Shown here in pieces: positions 42,092-51,218 of a DNA stretch of 64,000 nt (its first letter is position 1; each line of letters opens with the position of its first letter). This stretch comes from SIG78 sp045635745 (lineage in GTDB: Bacteria > Verrucomicrobiota > Lentisphaeria > Victivallales > Victivallaceae). A model generated the notes under the pieces. It made no database searches. It saw only the letters and a program-made list of their open reading frames with translations, and was not told the origin of the DNA. The stretch is from assembly GCA_045635745.1 (NCBI GenBank), contig JAZTWG010000033.1, positions 1 through 64,000 on the forward strand. The letters are read 5' to 3'. Made by a program: the position numbers and the translations under genes.

Positions 42092-43240
42092 TTAATAATT
42101 CAGGCTCTGGAGATGTTTTTCGCTCTGTTCCAGCCTGGCGAGCATGCTTTCGCGCACTTTGCGGGCGCGTTCGGCAAAGTTTCCGGCATTGAGCCAGCGC
42201 TCGCACTCGTTGTAAAGACTCTCAAAGTCGATGCTGCTTTGATTGTTGAATACCGGCAATCCGAAGAGTGTCAGACAGTTGGCGATCTTGCTGGAGTTGG
42301 CGATGCCGATTCCCGGCACCAGCGCATTCAACCCCATGATAGTGAGCTGCAGTCTGCCGCTTAAAAGCAGACTGCACGAACTGACCACATTCTGTATTTC
42401 TTCCGGTTCAGTGCAGGAGATCATTATATTATCCTGATCGCCGGAAAGTTTTTCGTATATCGGGAGCATGATCCGGCGATCGTTTTCGCTCATGGGAATA
42501 AATGCCAGCCGCACATTCTGGCGGCTTTGCAGCGTTTTGAGAAATTCAATGGCCTGCTGCTGTTTGCTCCGGCTCAATTTTTCGGCAATACAAATACCTG
42601 TGGTTTTGCGGTTGCAGCTGTCCGGCGGCAGCAGCGTGCCGGGGACTGACTGCTGCAGTATCACTGAATCGGCTCCCAGCATGGCGGCCGGGAATTCGCC
42701 GGAAGTGTGCAGTTCTATCAAGCTGGGCTGATCGCGCAGAATCACCAGATCGCAGCGCGATACACATACTTGCAGCCTTTCGCGTATGCGTTTTTCCATG
42801 AGCTTTTCCCAGTAGCGGGTCATACCGAAAAGTTCTGCAATTTTCAACTTTCTGCCATGCAGCTGAAAATATTCCGGATTAAGCTCCCGGTTCATTCCCA
42901 CCTGCCAGATAACAGTGCGCAGACCGCGTTTCTGACAAACTTCCAGCAGCGAGGCTCCGATGTGCGGATATTCCGACAATCCGGTGCCGCCCGCCCAGAC
43001 GAACATATCGAAGTTTTTGGCAAAGCGTTTGAAATCACGCATTTTATATGCCGGATCAAAGCCGAATGCCGGACAGGCGGCAATATTGAAACGCCGGGCG
43101 GTATTTTGCGGATCGGCGGTGGCGGCAGTAAGTTCGGCTTCCGGAAAATTTCGCCGGAAGATCTTTACTGCACAATTCAGGATCGCTTCATCGCCGATAT
43201 TGCCGCTGCCGAAAGGCACGCCGCCCAACAGGATCTTCAT
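42092..43240 (-). CDS. Polysaccharide pyruvyl transferase family protein
   Basis: 382 residues, GT-B-like fold without a signal peptide. Typical N-terminal GVPFGSGNIGDEAIL (G-x-GNxGDE-like) and C-terminal SGRLQLTIMGLNALVPGIGIA motifs; also GADSVILQQS. Family members add pyruvate ketals to cell-surface glycans (CsaB, WcaK). The specific target is unknown. Convergent with the isomerase genes, with only 11 nt between stops. Confidence 0.8.
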   Translation of the reverse strand: MKILLGGVPFGSGNIGDEAILNCAVKIFRRNFPEAELTAATADPQNTARRFNIAACPAFGFDPAYKMRDFKRFAKNFDMFVWAGGTGLSEYPHIGASLLEVCQKRGLRTVIWQVGMNRELNPEYFQLHGRKLKIAELFGMTRYWEKLMEKRIRERLQVCVSRCDLVILRDQPSLIELHTSGEFPAAMLGADSVILQQSVPGTLLPPDSCNRKTTGICIAEKLSRSKQQQAIEFLKTLQSRQNVRLAFIPMSENDRRIMLPIYEKLSGDQDNIMISCTEPEEIQNVVSSCSLLLSGRLQLTIMGLNALVPGIGIANSSKIANCLTLFGLPVFNNQSSIDFESLYNECERWLNAGNFAERARKVRESMLARLEQSEKHLQSLNY

Positions 43241-43335
43241 AATAAAACTTTCAATAATTCCATATTACTTCAGAAGAGTAACATATCACCGTAATCTGGT
43301 ATTGCAATTCATTAAGCTTGTTTTAAAAAGGGGTT

Positions 43336-44112
43336 TCAGAATATACTGCTGCCTTCCCAGTTCGGATCCGGGTTTACGCCGAGCCAGCCGGTGATGGTGG
43401 GGGCTATATCAATAATATTGACCGGTTTTTCCAGTTTGCCGGGCGCAATATCTTTGTGACGCATAAAAAGCGGCACCAGCATATCTTCCGGCGCATCTGA
43501 ACCGTGACTGCGCTGATGTCCGCCGTGGTCGGCGGTAATGATGAGTTTTACATCTTCCGGCAGTGCATCGGCAACTTGCTGCGCCCGGTCGAGACATATA
43601 CTTACCGCCTCAAGATACTCTTTGCTCATCCAGCCGTATTTATGTCCGGCCTCGTCAACCCAGCACAGATAGAAGAATGTAAAGTCGGTTATGGCATTGT
43701 CTTCGATCATTTCCAGCACCCGGCTGGTTATGATGTCATCGGCCTTTTCAAACGTGTATTGAGATCCGCTGGCAAAATCGCTGCGGGTAAGGGTCAACGG
43801 TCGGGCAAGATCGCGCAATGGCTCCCAGGAATAGAAGAATGAACAGCTTTTGCCGGCATTTTTTAAAACTTCGCAGATCCCGTTGATGGGTCTTACCTGC
43901 GGAACGTAAGTGTTGGAAATTATGCCGTGGCGGTCGGCCGGTACGCTGTGAAAAAGCGACATGTGGCAGGGCAGCGTTACCGAAGGCATGATGGTGCTCT
44001 CTTCCAACGACCAGCAGCTGCTTGCAAGAAGTTTACGATAAAAGGGGTGGTTGAGGGTCTCAAGTGCATCCGGACGCAGACCATCGATCAAAATCAGCAT
44101 AACTTTAGTCAT
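43336..44112 (-). CDS. Alkaline phosphatase superfamily phosphodiesterase/hydrolase
   Basis: 258 residues, no signal peptide, compact member of the type I phosphodiesterase/nucleotide pyrophosphatase family. Metal and nucleophile residues are visible: LILIDGLRPDAL (Asp), IMPSVTLPCHMS (Thr nucleophile in PSVT), DEAGHKYGW (Asp/His) and ITADHGGH (Asp-His). Substrate unknown. It lies between folB and the pyruvyl transferase on the same strand. Confidence 0.88.
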   Translation of the reverse strand: MTKVMLILIDGLRPDALETLNHPFYRKLLASSCWSLEESTIMPSVTLPCHMSLFHSVPADRHGIISNTYVPQVRPINGICEVLKNAGKSCSFFYSWEPLRDLARPLTLTRSDFASGSQYTFEKADDIITSRVLEMIEDNAITDFTFFYLCWVDEAGHKYGWMSKEYLEAVSICLDRAQQVADALPEDVKLIITADHGGHQRSHGSDAPEDMLVPLFMRHKDIAPGKLEKPVNIIDIAPTITGWLGVNPDPNWEGSSIF

Positions 44113-44144
44113 AAAACAGTTCCTTATAATAATATTTTTGCCGC

Positions 44145-44498
44145 TTATCTGGTACGGGTGATTTCAACTGCAGTGCTTGCCGCGCAACCGATGGCGTGAG
44201 GTTTGTCTACGGTAACGGTTACGCCATTTACAAGATCGAAGTTATCGAGAATAAGTTTTGCGGTGTTTTCAGCAAAAGCTTCGATCAGCAGATAAGAGTT
44301 CCGGCGCCCCAGCTCCAGAATCATATCGGCCACCGCCTGATAATTTACAGATTTTGTGAGGTCATCGCTGATTCCTGCCGGAGCCAGATCGCACTCCATA
44401 CATATATTAATAATCAGCGGCCGCGCTGACAGCCGTTCATCCGGTCGGGTGCCGACAATGGTCATTACCGTCAGATCCCGGATCAATATTTTGTCCAT
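44145..44498 (-). CDS. folB: Dihydroneopterin aldolase
   Basis: Folate pathway enzyme, 117 residues. N-terminal DKILIRDLTVMTIVGTRPDER matches the I-x-DLxxxxxIG pattern; VNYQAVADMILELG and LIEAFAENTAKLIL (active-site Glu region) follow. The start at ATG 44498 has GGAGAG upstream; the longer open frame to 44561 lacks one. Together with folD at 48.3 kb it provides folate functions nearby. Confidence 0.85.
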   Translation of the reverse strand: MDKILIRDLTVMTIVGTRPDERLSARPLIINICMECDLAPAGISDDLTKSVNYQAVADMILELGRRNSYLLIEAFAENTAKLILDNFDLVNGVTVTVDKPHAIGCAASTAVEITRTR

Positions 44499-44680
44499 AA
44501 TAAGCTCTCCTATGCTGTTGTCTGTGATTTTATAAAATACCATTGTCGTATGAAATTGCAAGCCGTTAAGCGCAAAATAAGCTTTAATGTCAAATTTTTT
44601 TCAAAAAAAATCAAATGCAGATTTGCAATTTTGACAAATGCGAGTATTTTAAAGGCATTGTCGGTTCTAAACAGATCGAC

Positions 44681-44756
44681 GGGTTGATAGCTCAGTCGGT
44701 AGAGCACCGCCCTTTTAAGGCGGGAGTCCCGGGTTCGAGCCCCGGTCAACCCACCA
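44681..44756 (+). tRNA. tRNA-Lys (anticodon TTT)
   Basis: 76 nt with encoded CCA. Acceptor stem GGGTTGA/TCAACCC, D-arm GCTC...GAGC, anticodon stem CCGCC/GGCGG with loop CTTTTAA (TTT), T-arm CCGGG/CCCGG with TTCGAGC. A promoter candidate, TTGCAA (44623-44628), 16 bp, TATTTT (44645-44650), precedes it. rpmB follows 83 nt downstream. Confidence 0.97.
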
Positions 44757-44838
44757 TTTTTTTTGTATAGTATTATTAAGTATATATGTGGCGAAAGGCT
44801 GGTCTTCCCGGCAGTTTCGCGGGAAGTGAGGTTCTCAA

Positions 44839-45066
44839 ATGAGCAATGTTTGCAGTGTTTGCGGCAAGAGAAAGTTCGAAGGCGGACACATCATCCGTCG
44901 CGGTTTGGCCAAGAAAGAAGGCGGTATCGGTTTGCACGTTGTGAAGACCAACAAGCGCACCTTCGAGCCGAACATCCAGAATGTCCGCATCAAGGTCAAT
45001 GGTCAGACCAAGACCGTCAAGATGTGCACCGCTTGCATCCGTACCGGCAACTTCGTCAAGGCGTAA
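44839..45066 (+). CDS. rpmB: 50S ribosomal protein L28 (bL28), zinc-binding form
   Basis: 75 residues with the L28 core (GGHIIRRGLAKKEGG, TKRTFEPNIQNVRI-like KRTFEPNIQNVRIKVNG). It keeps both CxxC pairs (CSVCGK at the N-terminus and CTACI near the end), so it is the zinc-binding C+ type. Shine-Dalgarno GAGG upstream of ATG 44839. A terminator ends the transcript right after. Confidence 0.95.
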   Translation: MSNVCSVCGKRKFEGGHIIRRGLAKKEGGIGLHVVKTNKRTFEPNIQNVRIKVNGQTKTVKMCTACIRTGNFVKA

Positions 45067-45104
45067 GTTACCTCGAGCGGTCATCGTTGGATGACTTGTG
45101 AATT

Positions 45105-45142
45105 AAACCGGTCAACTGAGTAATCAGTTGGGCGGTTTTTTC
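45105..45142 (+). terminator. Intrinsic terminator after rpmB
   Basis: AAACCG (45105-45110) and CAACTGA (45113-45119), loop GTAA, TCAGTTG (45124-45130) and CGGTTT (45133-45138), then a T run. The stem has a small internal GT/GG mismatch. Confidence 0.9.
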
Positions 45143-45192
45143 GTTTTATAAATGTATTCAATATTTGTCTGATAAAAATATTGAGGTTGAAA

Positions 45193-46017
45193 ATGGAAGA
45201 ACGCATTACTGAATTTCCGTATACCGCAGAAGGTTTGGCTCTGCTGGTCAGAGAATTGCGCAAGCCTTACGGTTGTCCGTGGGATAAAGAGCAGACTATC
45301 GAGAGTCTGCGCGGCAGTTTGACCGGAGAATGTGCTGAAGTGGTGGAGGCTGTGGATCTGCATGATCGGAAAAATCTTTGCGAAGAGTTGGGCGATCTTT
45401 TGATGAACATAGTCTTTATGGCGGTGGTGGCTGAAGAAGAAAAGGCTTTCACCTGGGAAGATGTCTGCAAGTCTGTGGTGGATAAAATGGTGCGCCGCCA
45501 TGAACACGTTTTCGGCAGTAAAATCGCTGAAAGCATAGACGATGTGCACAAGTTCTGGCAGCAGGCCAAGGCTGCCGAAAAACCGGAACTGGCGGCGCCG
45601 GAATCGGTTTTCAGTAAAAAAATTCTGGCGCTTTCGGCGCTTGACCGGGCCACGAGTATTCAGAAACGTGCCGCCAAAGTGAATTTTGACTGGCATGATG
45701 CTGCCGGTGTCATGGAAAAAATAAAAGAAGAAACCGGCGAATTGGCCGAAGCCTTTGCTGCCGGTGATGACGAAAGTATTGATGAGGAGTTGGGCGATCT
45801 CCTTTTTGCGGCCGTAAATCTGGCACGTTTCCGCCAGCGGGCATCGGCCGATGAACTGCTCCGGAACAGCTGCCGCAAGTTCGTTGACCGTTTTCAGGCA
45901 ATGGAAAAAATTTTTGCCGGAGACAATATAAAAGCTGCTGACCGCACCCTCGAAGAGTGGGAGTTGGCCTATAAACAAGTCAAAGCACAGGAAAAAACGA
46001 AAAAATTGCAAAAATAA
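45193..46017 (+). CDS. mazG: Nucleoside triphosphate pyrophosphohydrolase MazG
   Basis: Hydrolyses NTPs to NMP and PPi, a house-cleaning and stress function. 274 residues with two tandem MazG domains: GCPWDKEQTIESLRG and GECAEVVEAVD/EELGDLLMNIVFMA in the first, EETGELAEAF and EELGDLLFAAVNLAR in the second, each with the acidic metal-binding pattern. Start at ATG 45193 after GAGG; an in-frame start four codons upstream is less well placed. Confidence 0.94.
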   Translation: MEERITEFPYTAEGLALLVRELRKPYGCPWDKEQTIESLRGSLTGECAEVVEAVDLHDRKNLCEELGDLLMNIVFMAVVAEEEKAFTWEDVCKSVVDKMVRRHEHVFGSKIAESIDDVHKFWQQAKAAEKPELAAPESVFSKKILALSALDRATSIQKRAAKVNFDWHDAAGVMEKIKEETGELAEAFAAGDDESIDEELGDLLFAAVNLARFRQRASADELLRNSCRKFVDRFQAMEKIFAGDNIKAADRTLEEWELAYKQVKAQEKTKKLQK

Positions 46018-46115
46018 TTATATTGCAATTTGCATATCCGCACTTTTGAGATTAGTTTATATGCGTGTATAAATATTGAAGTTATTTAAATTTATAATAT
46101 TGAAAGGTGTAAATA

Positions 46116-46676
46116 ATGAAAAAGTTTCTTTTTGTGCTGATGATCGCCGTTTCAGCATTCAGTTTTGCTCCTGCCGCCCAAGGCAATGAAACCATCGAAA
46201 AACTCGTGCTTTACCTGCCGAACCGCGTTGTTGATATGTTCGACCTTTTCTCGGTCAGTCTGGGCTTTGGGCCCAAGGCGCAGATCGAATTGATGGCTAC
46301 CCGTATGGTGGGTGCCGGTGTCAGCGTGGGGATGAGTGCCAATCTTTACAAGGATTGCAACCGCCAGTATGGCTGGGGTTTGCAGAATGGCTGGCATTGG
46401 CAGCTGCCCGGCTTTATGCAGGAAGATATCGAACGGCTCAAAACCAACCGCCTGGTGCAGAGCTACTGGGAAAGCTTCATCGGTACTCCGCTGCCCTCGC
46501 AGCGCGTCTATGATTACTACCGCGGCGCCCGCGACTACTGGCAAATTGGCGGCGCGCTGGGGCTGCTGGTGTGCGGCGAAGTCTACATCAACCCGATCGA
46601 ATGGGCAGACTTTGCGCTCGGTTTCTTCTTCCTCGATATCAAAGATGATGACTTTACCTTCGAGAACTTCCAGTAA
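46116..46676 (+). CDS. Secreted protein of unknown function
   Basis: 186 residues with a signal peptide (MKKFLFVLMIAVSAFSFAPAAQG). The mature part begins LPNRVVDMFDLFSVSLGFGPKAQIELMATRMVGAG, a pattern I have seen in small outer-membrane or periplasmic proteins of delta-proteobacteria and PVC bacteria (NRxxDxxDxxxxxxGxG), but I cannot name the family. A promoter candidate is TTGAGA (46046-46051), 16 bp, TATAAA (46068-46073). It is followed by its own terminator, so it is a single-gene unit. Confidence 0.7.
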   Translation: MKKFLFVLMIAVSAFSFAPAAQGNETIEKLVLYLPNRVVDMFDLFSVSLGFGPKAQIELMATRMVGAGVSVGMSANLYKDCNRQYGWGLQNGWHWQLPGFMQEDIERLKTNRLVQSYWESFIGTPLPSQRVYDYYRGARDYWQIGGALGLLVCGEVYINPIEWADFALGFFFLDIKDDDFTFENFQ

Positions 46677-46702
46677 TCGAGCCGGAGTGTTAGTGTGAAT
46701 TC

Positions 46703-46742
46703 CGGGGAGTAACGGGGATAACCTGATTGCTCCCCGTTTTTT
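46703..46742 (+). terminator. Intrinsic terminator after the secreted protein gene
   Basis: CGGGGAG (46703-46709) pairs with CTCCCCG (46730-46736), with a 20-nt loop and then six T residues. It ends only 7 nt before the next start codon. Confidence 0.8.
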
Positions 46743-46749
46743 ATTGCAG

Positions 46750-47088
46750 ATGAGTAAAGAATTTGTATGCAAGCGCTGCGGCAACTGTTGCCGTTGGCCG
46801 GGATATGTGAGACTGGGGAGCGACGAAATCGACTCCATAGCCGCTTTTCTGGGGATGAAAGCTGAAGATTTTATCGCATCTTCCACCCGGTTGACCGGCG
46901 ACCGCACCGGTTTATCGCTGTTGGAAAATCCGGACGGCAGTTGTCCTTTTCTGCTGGAAACTGCAGATGGTCCGGCGTGCCGCATTCAGGCGGTCAAACC
47001 CCGTCAATGTCGGGATTTCCCGCTGAAATGGAATTTTCCCGGCTGGGAAAAAGAGTGTGCAGGCGGCGTGGATTTTATGAAAGAATAA
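46750..47088 (+). CDS. YkgJ-family cysteine-cluster protein
   Basis: 112 residues with a CxxC-x2-CC start (CKRCGNCCRWPG) and three more cysteines (SCPFL, ACRI, QCRDFP), the pattern of YkgJ proteins that bind a metal, probably Zn or Fe-S. ATG 46750 has no Shine-Dalgarno; it is placed directly after the upstream terminator, which may make it leaderless or poorly expressed unless read-through occurs. gmk follows 31 nt downstream. Confidence 0.85.
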   Translation: MSKEFVCKRCGNCCRWPGYVRLGSDEIDSIAAFLGMKAEDFIASSTRLTGDRTGLSLLENPDGSCPFLLETADGPACRIQAVKPRQCRDFPLKWNFPGWEKECAGGVDFMKE

Positions 47089-47119
47089 ATTTTTTTGAAA
47101 ATATATTTGAGGTAAAAAA

Positions 47120-47743
47120 ATGACAGCAAAAAAACTTGGCAGCGCCATCATTATTTCCGGTCCCAGCGGAGTTGGTAAATCCACCGTGTGCGCGAAAGTC
47201 CGGGAACAGTTTCCGGAATTGCAATTTTCCATATCCTGCACCACGCGCAAGCCGCGTCCCGGCGAAGTCGATGGTGTACATTACTACTATTTGAGCAAAG
47301 AAGAATTTGAAAAACGCATTGCTGCCGGTGATTTTATCGAATATGCAAGAGTTTTTGACAATATTTACGGCACCCTGGCCAGCGAAGTGATCGACCGGGT
47401 GACAGCCGGAGAGGATGTCTTTCTGGATATCGATGTGCAGGGCGCCATCCAAATTCAGGAAGCTGCTGAAAAAAATGAATTGCTGAAAAAAGTTTGCGAA
47501 TTTATTCTGCTGGCTCCTCCATGTTTTGAAACGCTGGAAAACCGCTTGCGTTCGCGTGCCAGCGATTCTGCTGAACAGATCGAAATGCGTCTGGCCAAGG
47601 CGCGTTATGAATTGAGTTTTTTCCGCAAATACAACTATCTGGTGGTCAATGATGATCTGGAAACGGCAGCGGCCAATGTGGCGGCAATTATCCGTTGTGC
47701 CGGATTGCGTACCGACCACCTGCCGGAGGATTTTCTGCAATGA
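47120..47743 (+). CDS. gmk: Guanylate kinase
   Basis: Phosphorylates GMP to GDP. 207 residues: P-loop GPSGVGKST (about 14-22), GMP-binding SCTTRKPRPGEVDGVHYYYL, and the LID region. Shine-Dalgarno GAGGT before ATG 47120. Its stop overlaps the coaC start (ATGA), so the two are coupled, an arrangement seen in many bacteria (gmk-rpoZ-coaBC), here without rpoZ. Confidence 0.96.
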   Translation: MTAKKLGSAIIISGPSGVGKSTVCAKVREQFPELQFSISCTTRKPRPGEVDGVHYYYLSKEEFEKRIAAGDFIEYARVFDNIYGTLASEVIDRVTAGEDVFLDIDVQGAIQIQEAAEKNELLKKVCEFILLAPPCFETLENRLRSRASDSAEQIEMRLAKARYELSFFRKYNYLVVNDDLETAAANVAAIIRCAGLRTDHLPEDFLQ

Positions 47744-48288
47744 ACGGAACCAAACATGTGGTGCTGGGCGTTACCGGCGGTATCGCTGCATATAAAGCGG
47801 CAGATCTGGTGAGCAAACTTACTTCGCGCGGTATTGATGTGCATGTGGTGATGACCGATGCGGCGACCAAGCTGGTCACACCGCGGACTTTTCAGACACT
47901 TTCGCGCAACAATGTAACAACTTCGCTGTGGGAAACTCCGGATTGGAAACCCGAGCACGTGGCGCTGGGCAATCTGGCTGATCTTATGGTTATAGCCCCC
48001 TGTACAGCCAATATGCTTGCCAAAATCGCACATGGTATCGGCGATGATGCATTATCCACTTGCGTGCTTGCCAATCAATCGCCGCTGCTGGTGGCTCCGG
48101 CTATGAATCCGGCAATGTGGAACAATCCGGCGGTACAGAGCAATGTGGAAGTACTCAAATCCCGCGGCGTGCATTTTGCCGGGCCGGTTTGCGGGCATGT
48201 TGCGTGTGGTGCTGACGGCACCGGACGCATGATCGAGCCCGCAGAGATTCTGGAACAGATAATCGAACTTTTGAATATAGAAAAGTAA
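47740..48288 (+). CDS. coaC: Phosphopantothenoylcysteine decarboxylase (CoaC domain only)
   Basis: FMN flavoprotein of CoA synthesis. 182 residues, only the decarboxylase half of the usual 400-residue CoaBC. Key residues are present: the catalytic His in WKPEHVALG, the PxMNxxMW motif (APAMNPAMW) and the ACGADGTGRM loop with the catalytic cysteine. The CoaB synthetase half is absent both here and in the rest of the window. Start at ATG 47740, overlapping gmk by 4 bp. Confidence 0.9.
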   Translation: MNGTKHVVLGVTGGIAAYKAADLVSKLTSRGIDVHVVMTDAATKLVTPRTFQTLSRNNVTTSLWETPDWKPEHVALGNLADLMVIAPCTANMLAKIAHGIGDDALSTCVLANQSPLLVAPAMNPAMWNNPAVQSNVEVLKSRGVHFAGPVCGHVACGADGTGRMIEPAEILEQIIELLNIEK

Positions 48289-48310
48289 TCATATACAGGA
48301 ATATAAAATC

Positions 48311-49207
48311 ATGGAACCTAAAATCCTTTCAGGTAAAGAGTGTGCTGCCAGCGTAAATGCCGAAACTCAGGCGATGGCGGAAAAATATATTGCCAAATAC
48401 GGTATTGCTCCGGCGTTGGCGGTAATATTGATCGGCGATGATCCGGCCAGTTGTGTTTATGTTAACAGCAAAGCGCAGAAGTGTGTGGAGCTGGGTTTGC
48501 GCAGTGAAAAATTCCTGCTCGATAAAGATGCCACCATGGATGAAGTGCTGGCTCTTATCGACAAACTCAATAACGATCCCACTATTCACGGCATACTTGT
48601 GCAGTCGCCGCCGCCGCCGCAAATCGACGAAGAAAAAGTCATTGCCGCCATTGATCCGGCAAAAGATGTGGATTGTTTCCACGCTCTTAACGTGGGCAAG
48701 ATGCTCATTGGTAAAACCGATGGATTTTTTCCCTGCACTCCGTATGGTGTACTCAAGATATTGGAATATTACAATATCGATCCCGCCGGCAAGCATGTGG
48801 TGGTCATCGGCCGCAGTAATATTGTGGGCAAACCGCTTATGGCCCTTATGGTGCAGAAAGCCAAAGGCGCCAATGCCACCGTTACTTGTGTGCATTCCGG
48901 TACAGCTGATCTTGCCAGTTACACCCGGCAGGCAGATATTCTGATTGCCGCCATCGGCAAAAGTGAATTTGTCAAAGCCGACATGGTCAAAGAAGGGGCG
49001 GTGGTAATCGATGTGGGCATCAACCGCATTCCCGATGCCACCAAAAAATCCGGCAGTCGTCTGACCGGCGATGTCGCTTATGCGGAAGTGGCTCCCAAAA
49101 CATCCGCCATTACGCCGGTGCCCGGTGGTGTAGGCCCTATGACTATTGCCATGCTTATGCGTAATACAGTGCGTGCAGCTTTGATGGCTGCCGGTGAAAA
49201 ACTTTGA
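48311..49207 (+). CDS. folD: Methylenetetrahydrofolate dehydrogenase/cyclohydrolase FolD
   Basis: Bifunctional C1-folate enzyme, 298 residues. YVNSKAQKCVELG (catalytic Lys), GILVQSPPPPQ, PCTPYGVLKILEYY and VVIGRSNIVGKPLMALM are clear, with the NADP-binding and C-terminal TPVPGGVGPMTIAMLMRNT motifs complete. The LQSP/VQSPPPP variant replaces the common VQLPLP. It lies 22 nt after coaC and 23 nt before the GH20 gene. Confidence 0.96.
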   Translation: MEPKILSGKECAASVNAETQAMAEKYIAKYGIAPALAVILIGDDPASCVYVNSKAQKCVELGLRSEKFLLDKDATMDEVLALIDKLNNDPTIHGILVQSPPPPQIDEEKVIAAIDPAKDVDCFHALNVGKMLIGKTDGFFPCTPYGVLKILEYYNIDPAGKHVVVIGRSNIVGKPLMALMVQKAKGANATVTCVHSGTADLASYTRQADILIAAIGKSEFVKADMVKEGAVVIDVGINRIPDATKKSGSRLTGDVAYAEVAPKTSAITPVPGGVGPMTIAMLMRNTVRAALMAAGEKL

Positions 49208-49230
49208 GCAGTGCGGGAGGAAAAATAAAT

Positions 49231-51114
49231 ATGAGCAAGTGGTATTGGAGCGCGGAAAAGACTCCGGTTGAATTGCATGAAATGCTCAAAAGTCTGGGGG
49301 AACTCTTTGATCTGTCCGAAGGCGCCGGGGATAAATCGATAACTTTTGAACGCATTTCCGGCGAGGGCGTGATAAGCGAAGTGGAGTTTTCCGGAACAGC
49401 AGCTGCTGTTGTGCGTTACAATACAGTCAGCGCCGCCGCCCGTGGGCTGGGTAGCGCTATGGCCAATATTGCGGGGCGGCAGAGTACTGATTTTACCATG
49501 CTGGGGATCATGATCGATTTGTCGCGCAATCTGGTGTTCAATATACCCTACATGATCAAGGTGTTCCGGCGTTTGGCGCTGTTGGGATTCAATACTGTTC
49601 TGCTCTATTGCGAAGATACTTATGAATTGCCGGGTGAACCGGCATTCGGTATGATGCGCGGCCGTTATACTGCCGAAGAGATCCGTACTCTCGATGATGC
49701 CGCTGCTGCGGTGGGTATTGAACTTATGGGTTGTATCCAGACTCTGGGGCACATGGCGCAGATCCTGCGATGGGAACAGGCCTATGGCGATATAAGAGAT
49801 ACTGCCAGTGTTATGCGCGTAGATGTGGAACGCACGCATGAACTTATCGGTAAAATGCTGGATTTCTGGAGCGGAAATCTCCGCAGCCGCCGTATTCATG
49901 TGGGCATGGATGAAACCCACGATCTCGGCCGAGGCCGTTACCTTGATCATAAAGGTTATAAATCAGGCTTTGAACTTTTTACCCAACAACTCAATCTGGT
50001 CAACGATGCCTGTGTGAAACGCGGACTCAAACCGATGATCTGGAGCGATATGTTTTTCCGGCTGGGCAATCCCCGGCAGGCATATTACGACCTCAACAGC
50101 AATATTCCCGCTGAAGTGCGTGCCGCCATACCCAAAAATACCCAGCTGGTATACTGGGATTATTACACGGTGGATCAGGATTTTTACGAAAAGTTCATCG
50201 ATATGCATCAGGAACTCAATGGCGAACAGCCTGTTATGGGGGCCGGGGCGTGGATCTGGAGCCGGCTCTGGTACGATCACGAACACAGCGCCATTGCCAA
50301 CCGCGCGTGTATCAACGGCTGCCGCAACCGGAAACTCAAAGAGATCTTCTTTACCATGTGGGGCGATGATGGCGCGATCTGTCATTGGGATTCGGCATGG
50401 ACCGGTTTGGCGGAAATATCGGATCTGGCTTACGGTATTGATGATGAAGATCACACCTCCCGCCGCTACAATGCGCTGACCGGCAGCGATTATTTTATCA
50501 ACAAGATGCCAGCCAGACTGCACCACATTACCGCCAGATCCGGCAAAGAATTCACCATGCCGGTTTATCACAACAGCGATCTGGCAATATTCTGGGACGA
50601 TCTGCTGCAGGGGATCGGTTTCCGCAATCTGCAGGTGATGGATAAAGATTTTGTGCCGGAAATACTCCGCGATTTCAACGATATACTGGAGGCCATCGGC
50701 CCCTGCCGTAACGATGACCGCGGCAGCAATTTGAATTATGCGTGGCTGCTTACCCGTTATATGCTCGACAAACTAACATGCCGCATAAAACTGGTCGAAG
50801 CTTACGAAAAAGGCGATAAAGCCGCTTTGAAACAGCTGGCCGAAACCGATATACCCGGTCTGGCGGCGGAGTTTGATGAAGTGATGAAAGAATTCCGCAA
50901 ACAGTGGCTGGCGGCCGGCAAAGTTTTCGGTTTGGAGACCATGCAGCACCGTATGGGCGGGCAGAAAGAACGCATTTTGGAAGCAGCAAGGCGCATAAGT
51001 GAATATCTTGCAGGAAGTTGCTGTAAACTGGAAGAACTGGAACAGCCGCTTCCGGTAAAGCCGGAACGCATGGCGATATATTGCGATATGGCCAGTGGAA
51101 GCGTAATGGTTTGA
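49231..51114 (+). CDS. Glycoside hydrolase family 20 protein (beta-N-acetylhexosaminidase-like)
   Basis: 627 residues, no signal peptide, so probably cytoplasmic. The catalytic Asp-Glu pair is in RIHVGMDETHDLG (about residues 227-228), preceded by the conserved barrel start GIMIDLSRNLVFNI, DTYELPGEP, and QTLGHMAQIL, a GH20C-like layout. It would remove terminal GlcNAc/GalNAc residues from intracellular oligosaccharides. Start at ATG 49231 with GGGAGGA upstream. It follows folD and precedes a PTS EIIA protein. Confidence 0.85.
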   Translation: MSKWYWSAEKTPVELHEMLKSLGELFDLSEGAGDKSITFERISGEGVISEVEFSGTAAAVVRYNTVSAAARGLGSAMANIAGRQSTDFTMLGIMIDLSRNLVFNIPYMIKVFRRLALLGFNTVLLYCEDTYELPGEPAFGMMRGRYTAEEIRTLDDAAAAVGIELMGCIQTLGHMAQILRWEQAYGDIRDTASVMRVDVERTHELIGKMLDFWSGNLRSRRIHVGMDETHDLGRGRYLDHKGYKSGFELFTQQLNLVNDACVKRGLKPMIWSDMFFRLGNPRQAYYDLNSNIPAEVRAAIPKNTQLVYWDYYTVDQDFYEKFIDMHQELNGEQPVMGAGAWIWSRLWYDHEHSAIANRACINGCRNRKLKEIFFTMWGDDGAICHWDSAWTGLAEISDLAYGIDDEDHTSRRYNALTGSDYFINKMPARLHHITARSGKEFTMPVYHNSDLAIFWDDLLQGIGFRNLQVMDKDFVPEILRDFNDILEAIGPCRNDDRGSNLNYAWLLTRYMLDKLTCRIKLVEAYEKGDKAALKQLAETDIPGLAAEFDEVMKEFRKQWLAAGKVFGLETMQHRMGGQKERILEAARRISEYLAGSCCKLEELEQPLPVKPERMAIYCDMASGSVMV

Positions 51115-51218
51115 TTTTCTTCAAAAAAAAAGCGTTTTGGAGCTTGAAAAATCAAATCAACCGGATTAAATTATGTACATAAACATGTGTAATCACCAAT
51201 AAAAAGAGAGTTTGAAAA

